In this document: one piece after another, positions 35,302 to 44,555 of the stretch
Layout: every line of letters begins with the position of its first letter
Position numbering within the stretch: position 1 is the first letter of the stretch
From: TTA-H9 sp002071415
Lineage (GTDB): Bacteria; Bacteroidota; Bacteroidia; Bacteroidales; TTA-H9
Length of the DNA: 64,000 nt
Direction of reading: 5' to 3'
Assembly (NCBI GenBank): GCA_035411425.1
Contig: DAONSX010000006.1
Span: 1-64,000 of the forward strand
The notes under the pieces: model-generated
The model's database searches: none
The model's input: the letters and a program-made list of their open reading frames with translations, nothing else
What the model was told of the DNA's origin: nothing
Position numbers and translations under genes: made by a program

Positions 35302-37788
35302 ATGAAAAAGATGTATAGATTCATCCAAAAAGCTGCAATTCTGGCCTTTATAGGCATATTACCCATAGCCTTATTAGGGCAGAAAGAGAATAAGAAAAGC
35401 AGTTATACTCCGTTGGAGGCTCCTCATTGGTACGTAGGTGTTCAAGGTGGTATAAGCCAATTTTATGGTGATATAACAAAGTACAGGATATTACCAGACA
35501 AAGACAATTGGAACTTTGGATTTGGAGGATTGCTTGGCCGCCAATTTACACCATTCTTCGGGCTTAGAGGTACACTTGCCTATGGAAATTATAGTGGGCA
35601 GGAAGACCGTGCCAGTCATAGCTATTTACCCTCTTACGACCTAAAGGTTGAAGGGAGTTATATAGATTATTCTCTTCAAATGACATTTGATCTCGATCGC
35701 CTTATTTTTGGGTATAACCCTGATCGTAAGTTTGGAGTTTATGGGCTGGCAGGTATCGGAAATTCGCATTATAGGGTTAGACAGTACAGAATTTCAACGG
35801 GAGAATTAATTGGAAGTCGTGGAGTAAACACTGAAAGTGGTGGAGGCGATGGGAAAGGCATCGATAACCGTGATTTTATTGGAATGATACCTGCGGGTTT
35901 AGGAATTAATTATTCCGTTTCCGAAAGATTCGATCTTACCCTCGAAAGTGTGCTTCGCTTTACCGACAGTGAAGGAATGGATATGATCTCGGGCGGAGCT
36001 AAAGAAATCAAAAACGATTTCTATAACACAACTACTTTAGGCCTCGTATACAAATTTGGGCCAAGTACTAACCTGGATAAAATGCAAAAAGAATTCGGGA
36101 AAATTACTTTTGAAACCACCCCTGCAGTGCTCGAAACACATGGCGATTCTATTGATGTTACTATTCGGGGCACATTCCCCCCTAACTATTTCAACAAAAA
36201 AGCTGCCATATGTTTTCAGCCCGTATTGAAATATGCCACGGGTGAAACCGAATTGAAGTGCATGGTTTTGAGAGGAGAAAATGTTCAGGGTGATGCTCCC
36301 GTTATTTCTTACAAAAATGGTGGCACTTTTACCTATAAAACAACTATTCCTTACTCTCCCGAAATGAATGTTTCGGAATTGGTCGTTAGCCCGGTAGCAT
36401 TTATTGCTGAAGGTCCAGTTGGTAAAAGTACCAAATGTGAAGATTGTGCCAAGGCTAAGAAATCATTGGTACTGGGCGAGCGTAAATTGGCCGATGGCGT
36501 TATTCATACCTGCAAACGCATCGCTGCCACGCCTAAACAACTTATCGCTCCCCATGGTTACGTAAGAGATATTACGGTTACGCGTGAAGCTAAAATATAC
36601 TATCCAAAGAATTTATATTCGGTAAACTTCAACTTTGGATTGAATAAGGAAGAGGCTTCGAAAAAGGTATGGGCTAATTTATATGATCACATCAAAGCAG
36701 GTTACAAGGTCAAAGATATTACCATCAACGGATGGGCATCACCCGAAGGTGAAGAAACCTTCAACGAAAACCTTTCGGGCAATCGTGCCCAGGCGGCTAA
36801 AAATGTACTGAATACCGATTTTGATAAGATGAGAAAAGATAAGAAAAATCCTGTTGCCGTACCTACCGACTTAAAAATTACTACGCAAGGGAATGGTCCG
36901 GATTGGGATGGATTCATGAAACTAGTTGAAGCCAGCGACCTGAAAGAAAAGGGAACAATCCTGAATATCGTTAATATGGCCGATCCAAAGAAAAAAGAAC
37001 AGGAAATCCGCAATATGATCCTGATTTATCCTCAACTCGAAAAAGATCTTTTGCCTCCTTTGAGAAGAGCCGAAATCGTAATTACAGCATTCGAACCTTC
37101 GAAGACAGATGCCGAAATCCTGAGCTCGGCTACTACTGAACCCGAAAAACTTACCGAAAAGGAACTTCTTTATGCTGCTACACTCACTCAAGACCTTAAA
37201 ACCCAGCAAAAGATATATCGTTCGGCTACACAATTGCATCCCAATAGCTGGATAGCCTTCAACAATGCTGGGGTAGTCGAAATTAAACTCGGTAACATCA
37301 ATGAAGCCGGAGCAGACATTGAAAAGGCCAATAGCTTAGCTCCTGATCAGGCTGAAGTTATCAACAATTTAGGGGCATTAGCCATGCTGAAGGGCGATAA
37401 TGCAAAAGCCAAACAGATGTTCGAAAAAGCGAAAAAATTAGGAGCCAATGAAAACTATAACCTTGGTGTGTTGATGATTCCCGAAGGGAAATACAGTGAA
37501 GCCGTGGCTTCGATGAAAGGTGAAAAGTGCGATTACAATCTTGCACTCGCCCTTATGCTTTCGGGAAATAATGGTGAAGCAGTGAAAGCTTTAGAATGTG
37601 CCGAAAAGAATGCTCAGGTTTATTATCTTACTGCTGTTTTAGGTGCTCGCACAGGTAATATTACCTTAATGCTCGATAATTTGGGAATGGCTATTAAGGC
37701 TGATGGTAAAATGAAACAAGAAGCCAAGAATGATAGAGAATTCCTTAAGTTTGCCAATACTCCCGAATTCAAAAAATTAGTCGAATAG
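35302..37788 (+). CDS. Outer membrane protein: beta-barrel, OmpA-like domain and TPR repeats
   Basis: The 828-residue protein has a signal peptide (about 1-26, ending ALLGQ). A beta-barrel N-terminal part follows (about 35-260: WYVGVQGGISQFYGDITKY, LRGTLAYGNYSGQE, FGVYGLAGIG). After a beta-rich middle section comes an OmpA-like peptidoglycan-binding segment (about 440-560, with NFNFGLNKEEASKKV and INGWASPEGEETFNENLSGN), and C-terminal TPRs (about 645-800: AFNNAGVVEIKLGNINEAG, NNLGALAMLKGDNAKAKQMF). It likely anchors the outer membrane to peptidoglycan. The partner bound by the TPRs is unknown. It is monocistronic with its own promoter and terminator. Confidence 0.85.
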   Translation: MKKMYRFIQKAAILAFIGILPIALLGQKENKKSSYTPLEAPHWYVGVQGGISQFYGDITKYRILPDKDNWNFGFGGLLGRQFTPFFGLRGTLAYGNYSGQEDRASHSYLPSYDLKVEGSYIDYSLQMTFDLDRLIFGYNPDRKFGVYGLAGIGNSHYRVRQYRISTGELIGSRGVNTESGGGDGKGIDNRDFIGMIPAGLGINYSVSERFDLTLESVLRFTDSEGMDMISGGAKEIKNDFYNTTTLGLVYKFGPSTNLDKMQKEFGKITFETTPAVLETHGDSIDVTIRGTFPPNYFNKKAAICFQPVLKYATGETELKCMVLRGENVQGDAPVISYKNGGTFTYKTTIPYSPEMNVSELVVSPVAFIAEGPVGKSTKCEDCAKAKKSLVLGERKLADGVIHTCKRIAATPKQLIAPHGYVRDITVTREAKIYYPKNLYSVNFNFGLNKEEASKKVWANLYDHIKAGYKVKDITINGWASPEGEETFNENLSGNRAQAAKNVLNTDFDKMRKDKKNPVAVPTDLKITTQGNGPDWDGFMKLVEASDLKEKGTILNIVNMADPKKKEQEIRNMILIYPQLEKDLLPPLRRAEIVITAFEPSKTDAEILSSATTEPEKLTEKELLYAATLTQDLKTQQKIYRSATQLHPNSWIAFNNAGVVEIKLGNINEAGADIEKANSLAPDQAEVINNLGALAMLKGDNAKAKQMFEKAKKLGANENYNLGVLMIPEGKYSEAVASMKGEKCDYNLALALMLSGNNGEAVKALECAEKNAQVYYLTAVLGARTGNITLMLDNLGMAIKADGKMKQEAKNDREFLKFANTPEFKKLVE

Positions 37789-37816
37789 AGATATTTTAGG
37801 ATGAGGTTTTATATTG

Positions 37817-37850
37817 CGGGCTCGCCTCTTTGAGGCGAGCCCGTATCTTT
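37817..37850 (+). terminator. Terminator hairpin after the barrel-OmpA-TPR gene
   Basis: A perfect 12-bp stem (CGGGCTCGCCTC with its complement, 37817-37828 and 37832-37843) with a TTT loop, 28 bases after the stop codon. The T run behind it is weak (TATCTTT), but the stem is very stable. Confidence 0.8.
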
Positions 37851-37933
37851 AGTATCTCTCTCATTCCCCTCACAATAAATCACTCCTACTAATAAAATGA
37901 TGATAGTATCACCCTGAATGACCTCAAAATAGA

Positions 37934-38590
37934 TTAGGGCTGAATCCGTGTAATCCCTATGGGATAATTGTTGTTGATCAAATCTCTTATCATTTCATAA
38001 TCATCCTTTTTGGCCACAAAATCCAGACGATTTGTATCAATTATTAAAATCCTCAAATTTTTTTGCTGTTTCATGAATTCAAAATAACTCTCCTGTATGG
38101 TTCGAAGATAATCCGTAGTTATTCTCTGCTCATATTGTCGCCCACGCTTTCGAATGTTCAACATTAAATGCTGTATGTCGAGATAGAGATATACCATCAA
38201 TTCTGGTGAGGGCAGCTGGCTAACCATTAAGTGAAAGAGTTTCGAAAAGAGCTGAAACTCATCCGGCTGCAAGGTTTTCCGTGCAAAAATGAGCGATTTC
38301 TGAATGTGATAATCTGAAATGATATAAGGGTGAAAAACATCCAGGGTTACGGCATGAACCTTCATTTGCTGAAATCTATCGGCGAGAAATGAAAGTTCGA
38401 GAGGAAAAGCATATCGCAAAGGATCAGAATAGAATTTTGGCAGAAATGAATTTTCTTCGAACTGTTCAAGAATCAATTTGGCATTATACTCATCAGCCAG
38501 TGACTGGGTCAATGAAGTTTTGCCTGCTCCTATACATCCTTCTATGGTTATATAATTATAAACCAAAGTTTTCATTGTTGTAGCCATCAC
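37934..38590 (-). CDS. Deoxynucleoside kinase
   Basis: The 218-residue protein belongs to the dCK/dGK family, which phosphorylates salvaged deoxynucleosides. The P-loop is EGCIGAGKTSL (about residues 17-27); EQFEENSFLPKFY and the lid/LID-like RKRGRQYEQRITTDYL (about 147-162) are present. The specificity (purine or pyrimidine) is not readable. An ATG five codons in (MKTLVYNYITIEG) may be the true start. It lies 32 bases downstream of folK on the same strand, an arrangement I take as one operon. Confidence 0.88.
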   Translation of the reverse strand: MMATTMKTLVYNYITIEGCIGAGKTSLTQSLADEYNAKLILEQFEENSFLPKFYSDPLRYAFPLELSFLADRFQQMKVHAVTLDVFHPYIISDYHIQKSLIFARKTLQPDEFQLFSKLFHLMVSQLPSPELMVYLYLDIQHLMLNIRKRGRQYEQRITTDYLRTIQESYFEFMKQQKNLRILIIDTNRLDFVAKKDDYEMIRDLINNNYPIGITRIQP

Positions 38591-38622
38591 TTATAAATGA
38601 AAAACTGAAAATTAAGAATTTT

Positions 38623-39135
38623 TTAGAATAAATCGACAGACGGAGCAAAAAATTCAACTTTTCCCTTATCGATGCATAATTCAAGCAGCTTATGAACCGG
38701 CATCTGCAATTTTGGATGTATGAACTGGGGTAATATTTCATCTAAAGGTACCAACACAAATTTTCTTTTTTCGATATAAGGATGAGGCACAACCAACCCT
38801 TCATTTTCGATGATTTTATCTCCATAAAAAAGAATATCGATATCAATACTACGGGATGAATATCCCTCCCCTTTTCTTTCTCTACCAAGCATCCATTCGA
38901 TTTTCTGATGCCTTTCGAGGATTTTTTCGGCTGGTAAGTTCGTATGAAGAGAAATTACACAATTCAAGAAAAGCCCATTGGACTGAAAACCCCAGGCTGA
39001 TGTTTGGTACACTGACGAAGCCAATAGCGGAAATTTCGTGTCGTATTCCAAAAACGAAATGGCTTTCTTTAAATAGGCCATCCTATCGCCCTGATTGCTT
39101 CCCAGTGATAATACAACTTGTTCCATAGATTTCAA
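38623..39135 (-). CDS. folK: 6-hydroxymethyl-dihydropterin pyrophosphokinase
   Basis: HPPK transfers pyrophosphate from ATP to 6-hydroxymethyl-7,8-dihydropterin in folate synthesis. The 170-residue protein shows LSLGSNQGDRMAYL at the N-terminus, YQTSAWGFQSNGLFLNCV near residues 43-60 and the signature RSIDIDILFYGD near 94-105 with HPYIEKRKFVLVPL. The first ATG (39135) or the one three codons later (39126) may be used. folB/folP-type neighbours are absent; the deoxynucleoside kinase follows. Confidence 0.94.
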   Translation of the reverse strand: MKSMEQVVLSLGSNQGDRMAYLKKAISFLEYDTKFPLLASSVYQTSAWGFQSNGLFLNCVISLHTNLPAEKILERHQKIEWMLGRERKGEGYSSRSIDIDILFYGDKIIENEGLVVPHPYIEKRKFVLVPLDEILPQFIHPKLQMPVHKLLELCIDKGKVEFFAPSVDLF

Positions 39136-39180
39136 TTATGTTCCCACAATATTATTCATTTCTACATTCACGAGAAAATT

Positions 39181-39188
39181 TAACTTTG
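39181..39188 (+). promoter_or_regulatory. -7 promoter element of sppA
   Basis: TAACTTTG matches TAnnTTTG and lies 29 bases before the ATG. No TTG occurs at the expected -33 position. Confidence 0.5.
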
Positions 39189-39217
39189 TGCGATAAAATC
39201 TTAAAAAATTCTTACCC

Positions 39218-40993
39218 ATGAAACCATTTTGGAAATTCTTTTTTGCTTCGGTTTTAGGCACATTCGTGACTCTTTTTATCATTTTCCTGATTTTTTTCGC
39301 ATACATCATGAGTTCAATTTCAGCAGCCACAACCAAACCAAGCATAGAAGTCAAGGACAATACTGTTTTGAAGTTTAAGATCGATCGAGATATCCTTGAT
39401 CGTAAACCTACCAATCTTTTCGCATTTTTCAACTGGACGGAAATGGAACCCGTTGTCCCTTATGGCTTGAATGAGCTACTCGTCAATTTGAAGAAAGCTT
39501 CACAAGATCCAAAAATAAAGGGTATTTTACTCGAGATTTCGACAGCACCTTCGGGTATGGCTATCACTGAAGAGCTACGCATTGCGCTGAACGAATTCAG
39601 ATCTTCGGGGAAATTCGTCGTAAGTTACGGGAATGTTTATCCACAGAAGAGCTATTATTTGGCCTCGCTGGCTGATCAAATCTGGTTGAATCCTGAAGGA
39701 AGCATAGAGTTAAAAGGATTAATGGTGGACGCAGTGTTTCTGAAAAAAATGCTGGAAAAGCTTGATATCGAAGCACAAATCATACGTCACGGAAAATACA
39801 AGAGTGCCGTAGAACCGTTTATGCTCGATAAAATGAGCCCTGAGAACAGAGAACAAACCTTTCAGTATGTAAGTACCATCTGGAAAAATATCGCCTCCGA
39901 AATTGCCGAGGGTCGAAATCTTTCTGTAGAGAAGCTCGATAAAATTACCGACAGTCTTTTGGCTATAAACCCGCAAAAAGCCTTAGAACTTGGCATTGTT
40001 GACCGTTTGGTCTATAAAGATGAAATCGAAGATCTTTTATTGTCGCAACAGAACATAGATACTACTTCCAAAATCAATTATTTAGACTTTAAAGATTATT
40101 TCAGTGCTCCTGAACCCGTAAAGAAAACCATAGATCGTTCCAAAAGAATTGCTGTAATTTATGCCTTAGGCGATGTAATTGATGCAAAAGGTGATGAGCA
40201 GAGTATTGGTACTAAAAACATACCCGAAGCCATTCAGAAGGCACGAGAAGATAGTAAGGTAAAGGCAGTGGTGCTACGAGTGAACAGTCCCGGTGGAAGT
40301 GCCCTCACGGCCGATCTCATCTGGCGCGAAATTGAACTCACGAAAGTCATCAAACCTGTTGTGGCTTCATTTGGCGATGTAGCTGCCTCAGGAGGATATT
40401 ATATTGCCTGCAATGCCACTAAGATCATTGCTTCACCCAATACTATTACAGGCTCAATTGGAGTTTTTGGCGTGATTCCCAATGCACAGAAATTCTTCAA
40501 TAATCGCTTGGGCCTCACTTTCGATGCAGTAAAAACCAATGAAAATTCCGATTTCGCCGGTATTAACCGCCCCTTGACTGCTTATCAAAAACAAGTTATT
40601 CTTGATGAAATTGAAGAGATTTACTCGACTTTTGTGTCTCATGTTTCCGATGGCCGTGGAATGAATGAAGTTACAGTGGATAGCCTCGGACAAGGAAGAG
40701 TATGGAGTGGAGTAGATGCCAAAAACATTGGATTGATCGATGATTATGGAGGTCTTCAATATGCCATAGATGAAGCCGCCCGTATGGCAGGTATCGAAAA
40801 CTACAAAGTGATAGAATATCCTGAGACCAAACATCCTTTAACACAAATTATGGAATCATTTGGCAAAAGCAAAATGCAGAAAGCCATGAAAAATCAAGTA
40901 GGTCCTTACTTCAATCATTTTATTACATGGCAAAATTTAACTCAAATAAAAGGCCCTATTGCTCGTTTACCTTATGATATTTATTTCGAATGA
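39218..40993 (+). CDS. sppA: Signal peptide peptidase SppA, 67K type
   Basis: A membrane-anchored serine protease that degrades cleaved signal peptides. The 591-residue length matches the long form with two tandem S49 domains. There is one N-terminal membrane segment (about residues 8-30). The general base Lys195 lies in HGKYKSAVEPF, and the nucleophile Ser391 lies in FGDVAASGGYYIAC, as in the E. coli Lys-Ser dyad split between the two halves. The cyclo-ligase gene begins 84 bases later in the same direction. Confidence 0.93.
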   Translation: MKPFWKFFFASVLGTFVTLFIIFLIFFAYIMSSISAATTKPSIEVKDNTVLKFKIDRDILDRKPTNLFAFFNWTEMEPVVPYGLNELLVNLKKASQDPKIKGILLEISTAPSGMAITEELRIALNEFRSSGKFVVSYGNVYPQKSYYLASLADQIWLNPEGSIELKGLMVDAVFLKKMLEKLDIEAQIIRHGKYKSAVEPFMLDKMSPENREQTFQYVSTIWKNIASEIAEGRNLSVEKLDKITDSLLAINPQKALELGIVDRLVYKDEIEDLLLSQQNIDTTSKINYLDFKDYFSAPEPVKKTIDRSKRIAVIYALGDVIDAKGDEQSIGTKNIPEAIQKAREDSKVKAVVLRVNSPGGSALTADLIWREIELTKVIKPVVASFGDVAASGGYYIACNATKIIASPNTITGSIGVFGVIPNAQKFFNNRLGLTFDAVKTNENSDFAGINRPLTAYQKQVILDEIEEIYSTFVSHVSDGRGMNEVTVDSLGQGRVWSGVDAKNIGLIDDYGGLQYAIDEAARMAGIENYKVIEYPETKHPLTQIMESFGKSKMQKAMKNQVGPYFNHFITWQNLTQIKGPIARLPYDIYFE

Positions 40994-41077
40994 TCATCGA
41001 CAAAAATTATATTGACCAACAACCATACGAAATAATAAATCCTTAATTCCTCATAGTTTCGTCTTTTAAAAAGATTT

Positions 41078-41623
41078 ATGAATGCACTCGAAGAAGAAAA
41101 ACAACAGATAAGAAAATTCATTAAAGCCTGTAAGGCAAAATTAACCATAGAAGAAATCCGACTTTGCAGTCAACTTATTTTAAAAAATATTGAGTCATTG
41201 CCTGCATTCCAAAAAGCTGAAACATTGATGGCATATTGGGCTCTGCCCGATGAAGTGCAAAACCATGATTTTATTCTTCGATGGTATCAGCACAAAAAAA
41301 TCATTCTACCTGCAGTAGATGGTTCTCATCTGAGGCTAAAAGTATTTAGCGGAATAAACAATTTAGCTCAAGGTCAATGCTTTGGCATTGAAGAACCCAT
41401 TGGCGAAGACTTTGCACATCCCGAAAAAATCGAGCTTGTCATCGTTCCAGGAATAGCGTTCGATATCTCAAACAATCGCCTTGGACGTGGGAAGGCTTAT
41501 TATGACAAATTTCTTCGATCTTTGCAAACTCTTAAGATTGGCATTTGCTTTCCTTTTCAATTATTGCCTCGAATTCCGGTAGGACCTGATGATATTAAGA
41601 TGGATATGGTAATTTCATGCTGA
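41078..41623 (+). CDS. 5-formyltetrahydrofolate cyclo-ligase
   Basis: The enzyme converts 5-formyl-THF with ATP into 5,10-methenyl-THF. The 181-residue protein is of standard size. It has the N-terminal helix with EEEKQQIRKFIKACKAKL, LMAYWALPDEVQNH near residues 50-63, and the diagnostic VPGIAFDISNNRLGRGKAYY (about 125-144). It sits between sppA and mrp in one direction, with gaps of 84 and 46 bases, so co-transcription is plausible. Confidence 0.93.
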   Translation: MNALEEEKQQIRKFIKACKAKLTIEEIRLCSQLILKNIESLPAFQKAETLMAYWALPDEVQNHDFILRWYQHKKIILPAVDGSHLRLKVFSGINNLAQGQCFGIEEPIGEDFAHPEKIELVIVPGIAFDISNNRLGRGKAYYDKFLRSLQTLKIGICFPFQLLPRIPVGPDDIKMDMVISC

Positions 41624-41669
41624 ATTCAGCCTAAATCTGATTAAGAATGATTAAATCAAATAAAGTTTT

Positions 41670-42770
41670 ATGTATTCAAAAGAACAAATTCTCACCGCCT
41701 TACGTCAGGTAATTGATCCTGATCTTAAAAATGATATTGTAACCCTCGGAATGGTTGAAAACCTCCGAATTGAAGAAAATAAAGTTGGATTTCAACTGGT
41801 TTTGACAACTCCAGCCTGTCCATTGAAAGGGAAATTTCAGAAAGAATGTATCGAAGCAATTCATCAAAAGGTAGATCCCAATTTGATAGTTGAAGTCGAG
41901 ATGATTTCGAGGGTAACGAGTACGCGTAAAAAAGCCGTAGAATCTTTGTCGGGTGTAAAGAATATCATAGCCATTGCATCAGGGAAAGGTGGTGTGGGCA
42001 AAAGTACGATAGCAGCCAATCTGGCAGTAGCTCTGGCTCGTACAGGAGCAAGCACCGGTCTTCTTGATGCCGACATTTATGGCCCTTCACAAGTGATGAT
42101 GTTTGGATTGAATAATATAAGACCTGGTGTTACACAGCTCAATGGACGTGATTTGATCGAGCCTGTCGAAAAATACGACGTTAAAATTCTTTCCATTGGT
42201 TTTTTTGTTGACCCCGATAAGGCATTGATCTGGAGAGGACCTATGGCCTCGGGAGCCCTTACGCAGTTATTCACTGATGCAAATTGGGGCGTACTTGATT
42301 ATCTGGTTATTGATATGCCCCCTGGAACTGGCGATATCCATTTAACCCTCGTACAGCAATTGGCTATAACGGGGGTAGCTGTGGTTACTACTCCTCAGGA
42401 AGTTGCCCTGGCCGATGCCCGAAAAGCCCTCGATATGTACACCCAAGAAAAGATCAATGTCCCCATTTTGGGAATTATCGAAAATATGTCGTATTTTACA
42501 CCAGCCGAACTACCCAATAATAAATACTACATTTTTGGAAAAGAGGGTGGACGAAGGTTCTCTGAACGTTATAAGGTACCCCTCTTGGGTAAAATTCCCT
42601 TAGTTCAATCCATTTGTGAATCGAGCGACAAAGGCAATCCGATTGCATTAGATGTGGATTCACCCGAAGGGAAAGCCTTTGACCTGCTCGCTGCCAATAT
42701 AGCAAGGGCCGTGGCTATCCGAAACGATCATCTTCCGCCTACACATATCGTCGAAATATTTGGTGATTAA
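41670..42770 (+). CDS. Mrp/ApbC-type P-loop ATPase with N-terminal MIP18 domain
   Basis: A predicted iron-sulfur carrier. The 366-residue protein starts with a MIP18/DUF59 domain (about 1-90; TTPACPLKGKF near 50), followed by a Mrp ATPase domain with the deviant Walker A GKGGVGKSTIAAN (about 105-117), DADIYGPSQ and DMPPGTGDIHLTL. The C-terminal CxxC that holds the shared cluster in E. coli ApbC is missing: the segment reads ENMSYFTPAELPNNKYYIFG. This is a pattern I associate with Bacteroidota homologues, so it is not by itself evidence of decay. Confidence 0.92.
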   Translation: MYSKEQILTALRQVIDPDLKNDIVTLGMVENLRIEENKVGFQLVLTTPACPLKGKFQKECIEAIHQKVDPNLIVEVEMISRVTSTRKKAVESLSGVKNIIAIASGKGGVGKSTIAANLAVALARTGASTGLLDADIYGPSQVMMFGLNNIRPGVTQLNGRDLIEPVEKYDVKILSIGFFVDPDKALIWRGPMASGALTQLFTDANWGVLDYLVIDMPPGTGDIHLTLVQQLAITGVAVVTTPQEVALADARKALDMYTQEKINVPILGIIENMSYFTPAELPNNKYYIFGKEGGRRFSERYKVPLLGKIPLVQSICESSDKGNPIALDVDSPEGKAFDLLAANIARAVAIRNDHLPPTHIVEIFGD

Positions 42771-43035
42771 TAGTTGTTGAATGAAAAGTGTTATGCAATG
42801 CGTATTGTGTGATACACTTTGCAGCGCAGGAGCCGTGCGGCGTGAGAAGAGCTTGGAACTAAGTTTCGAGAAGAATTTTAGGGTTTGATATGGGGAGACT
42901 GGGAGACAAAGAGGATGTGATAATGGGGAAAAATCAGGACCAGCAAATGAAAGACCCCGCCAAAACGTCTATCTCTGGCAGATTAGACTAATAGAAATTT
43001 TATTCAGAGGAAGGGGGAATAGTTGCCCGAAGAAA

Positions 43036-43251
43036 TCAGGATTTCTCGGGTTTATCGCCTTTATTCCCTGGATTAGAAATCTCTTCGTCTTCTTTTCCGG
43101 ACATACCATCTTTGAAACTTCTAACCCCTTTGCCCAATCCTCGCATCAATTCAGGAATCTTTTTACCTCCAAAAAGAAGCAATATGACGGCAATGATGAT
43201 AATGAGCTCGGTTTGTCCGATGGCACCCGCAAAAATAACCCCTATGCTCAT
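43036..43251 (-). CDS. tatA: Twin-arginine translocase subunit TatA/TatE
   Basis: The pore-forming subunit of Tat export. From the ATG at 43251 the 71-residue protein starts MSIGVIFAGAIGQTELIIII with one membrane helix. The hinge and amphipathic helix LLLFGGKKIPELMRGLGKGV and a charged tail follow. Upstream in-frame starts exist, but they add an unrelated N-terminus overlapping queA. No tatC is in the window. The Tat-type DUF362 protein at 3843 is a candidate client. Confidence 0.92.
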   Translation of the reverse strand: MSIGVIFAGAIGQTELIIIIAVILLLFGGKKIPELMRGLGKGVRSFKDGMSGKEDEEISNPGNKGDKPEKS

Positions 43252-43301
43252 GATATTGATTTTTATTTCGTTAATGCAAAGGTATAGGAATTTTGCTTTA
43301 A

Positions 43302-44555
43302 TCATACTGCTATTCCATTAAGTTGCACATTGTTTTTGAAAAATAGACAGGCATCTCCATAACTCAAGAAACGGAACTGGTGGTCGAGCGCATAATTATA
43401 GGCCTTTCTCCATGAATTTCCACAAAATGCAGCTACCAACATTAAAAGGGTACTACGCGGCTGATGAAAATTTGTTATCAAGATATCGGTGAATTTGAAT
43501 TGATATCCGGGAACAATCATCAAGGAAGTGGTTCCACGAAATGCATCTTGACCTTCCTTATCGAGAGCATCAAGAATCGCCTCTAAAGCCATAGAAGTTT
43601 CGGGCAAATTACCTTCGTATGGATCCCATTGATTTGTATGTACCGCTCGATGCAAGGGGATTCCTTGTAAGAGTTTTTTGCCTGTTTGATAAAGGCTTTC
43701 CAATGTTCTAACGCCTGTGGTTCCCACGACTATCCGGAGCTTTTCTGGTGAAATTAGCAGCCTTTCGATGGTTTCGCACTTCACGATAATTTCCTCGGTG
43801 TGCATCACATGTTGTCGTACATCATCCTGATCAACTGGTTTAAAAGTGCCTGCTCCTATATGCAGAATCAAATTCAGAGGCTGAATATCTTTTTTGGGGA
43901 GATGTTGAAGGATTTCTTCCGTAAAATGCAAACCAGCAGTTGGTGCCGCCACCGATCCATCACAACGTGCATAAACGGTTTGATATCTTATATCATCAGC
44001 GGGTATAGCTTTGCGACGAATGTATGGTGGGAGGGGAATCTTGCCTGCTGCTTCTAAAACTTCCGAAAAAGTTAACTCCTCAGGCTCCCATGAAAACTCA
44101 AGGAAAAAGATGCCCTCTTTTCTTCCTACTTGCCTAACCTGAAAGATGCCTCTGTGTTGATTTCCATATTCGAAATCCATTTTCAATACTCCCGATTTCC
44201 AGCGTTTTGCATTGCCAACATACGCCTTCCATATCACTGGCGAAGTTTGTTGAAAAGCAGTCTCGATTTCTGAGGAAGGACTTACTGGATTCAGACATAA
44301 TACTTCGATTTGCCCACCCGTTGGTTTTCGAAAGATCATCCTGGCATGTACTACACGAGTCTCGTTAAAAATTAGCAAACTATCGTGTGGGAGATATTCT
44401 ATAACGTTTTCGAAAATATCTTCGGCAAGAAAGTCATTGTTGGGATTATATACCAGCAGACGTGAACTATCGCGGGGTTCGGCAGGAAACATTGCTATCT
44501 TCTGCTGTGGTAAATCATATATGAAATCGCTGAGATGTATTTCTGTAATCGACAT
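43302..44555 (-). CDS. queA: S-adenosylmethionine:tRNA ribosyltransferase-isomerase
   Basis: QueA transfers and isomerises the ribosyl group of SAM onto preQ1 in tRNA to form epoxyqueuosine. The 417-residue protein has LSDFIYDLPQQKIAMFPAEP at the N-terminus, FNETRVVHARM near residue 60, the core motif TAGLHFTEEIL near 205 and LHIGAGTFKPV near 230, with ITNFHQPRSTLLMLVAAF near 360. It is about 60 residues longer than E. coli QueA, mainly through inserts in the N-terminal half. tatA follows 50 bases later. A queE fragment lies at the right edge of the window, unlinked. Confidence 0.93.
   Translation of the reverse strand: MSITEIHLSDFIYDLPQQKIAMFPAEPRDSSRLLVYNPNNDFLAEDIFENVIEYLPHDSLLIFNETRVVHARMIFRKPTGGQIEVLCLNPVSPSSEIETAFQQTSPVIWKAYVGNAKRWKSGVLKMDFEYGNQHRGIFQVRQVGRKEGIFFLEFSWEPEELTFSEVLEAAGKIPLPPYIRRKAIPADDIRYQTVYARCDGSVAAPTAGLHFTEEILQHLPKKDIQPLNLILHIGAGTFKPVDQDDVRQHVMHTEEIIVKCETIERLLISPEKLRIVVGTTGVRTLESLYQTGKKLLQGIPLHRAVHTNQWDPYEGNLPETSMALEAILDALDKEGQDAFRGTTSLMIVPGYQFKFTDILITNFHQPRSTLLMLVAAFCGNSWRKAYNYALDHQFRFLSYGDACLFFKNNVQLNGIAV

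Noticed and set aside
41670..42770. Mrp lacking CxxC as a broken gene
   Set aside because: The rest of the ATPase is intact, and loss of CxxC is a pattern I associate with Bacteroidota homologues.
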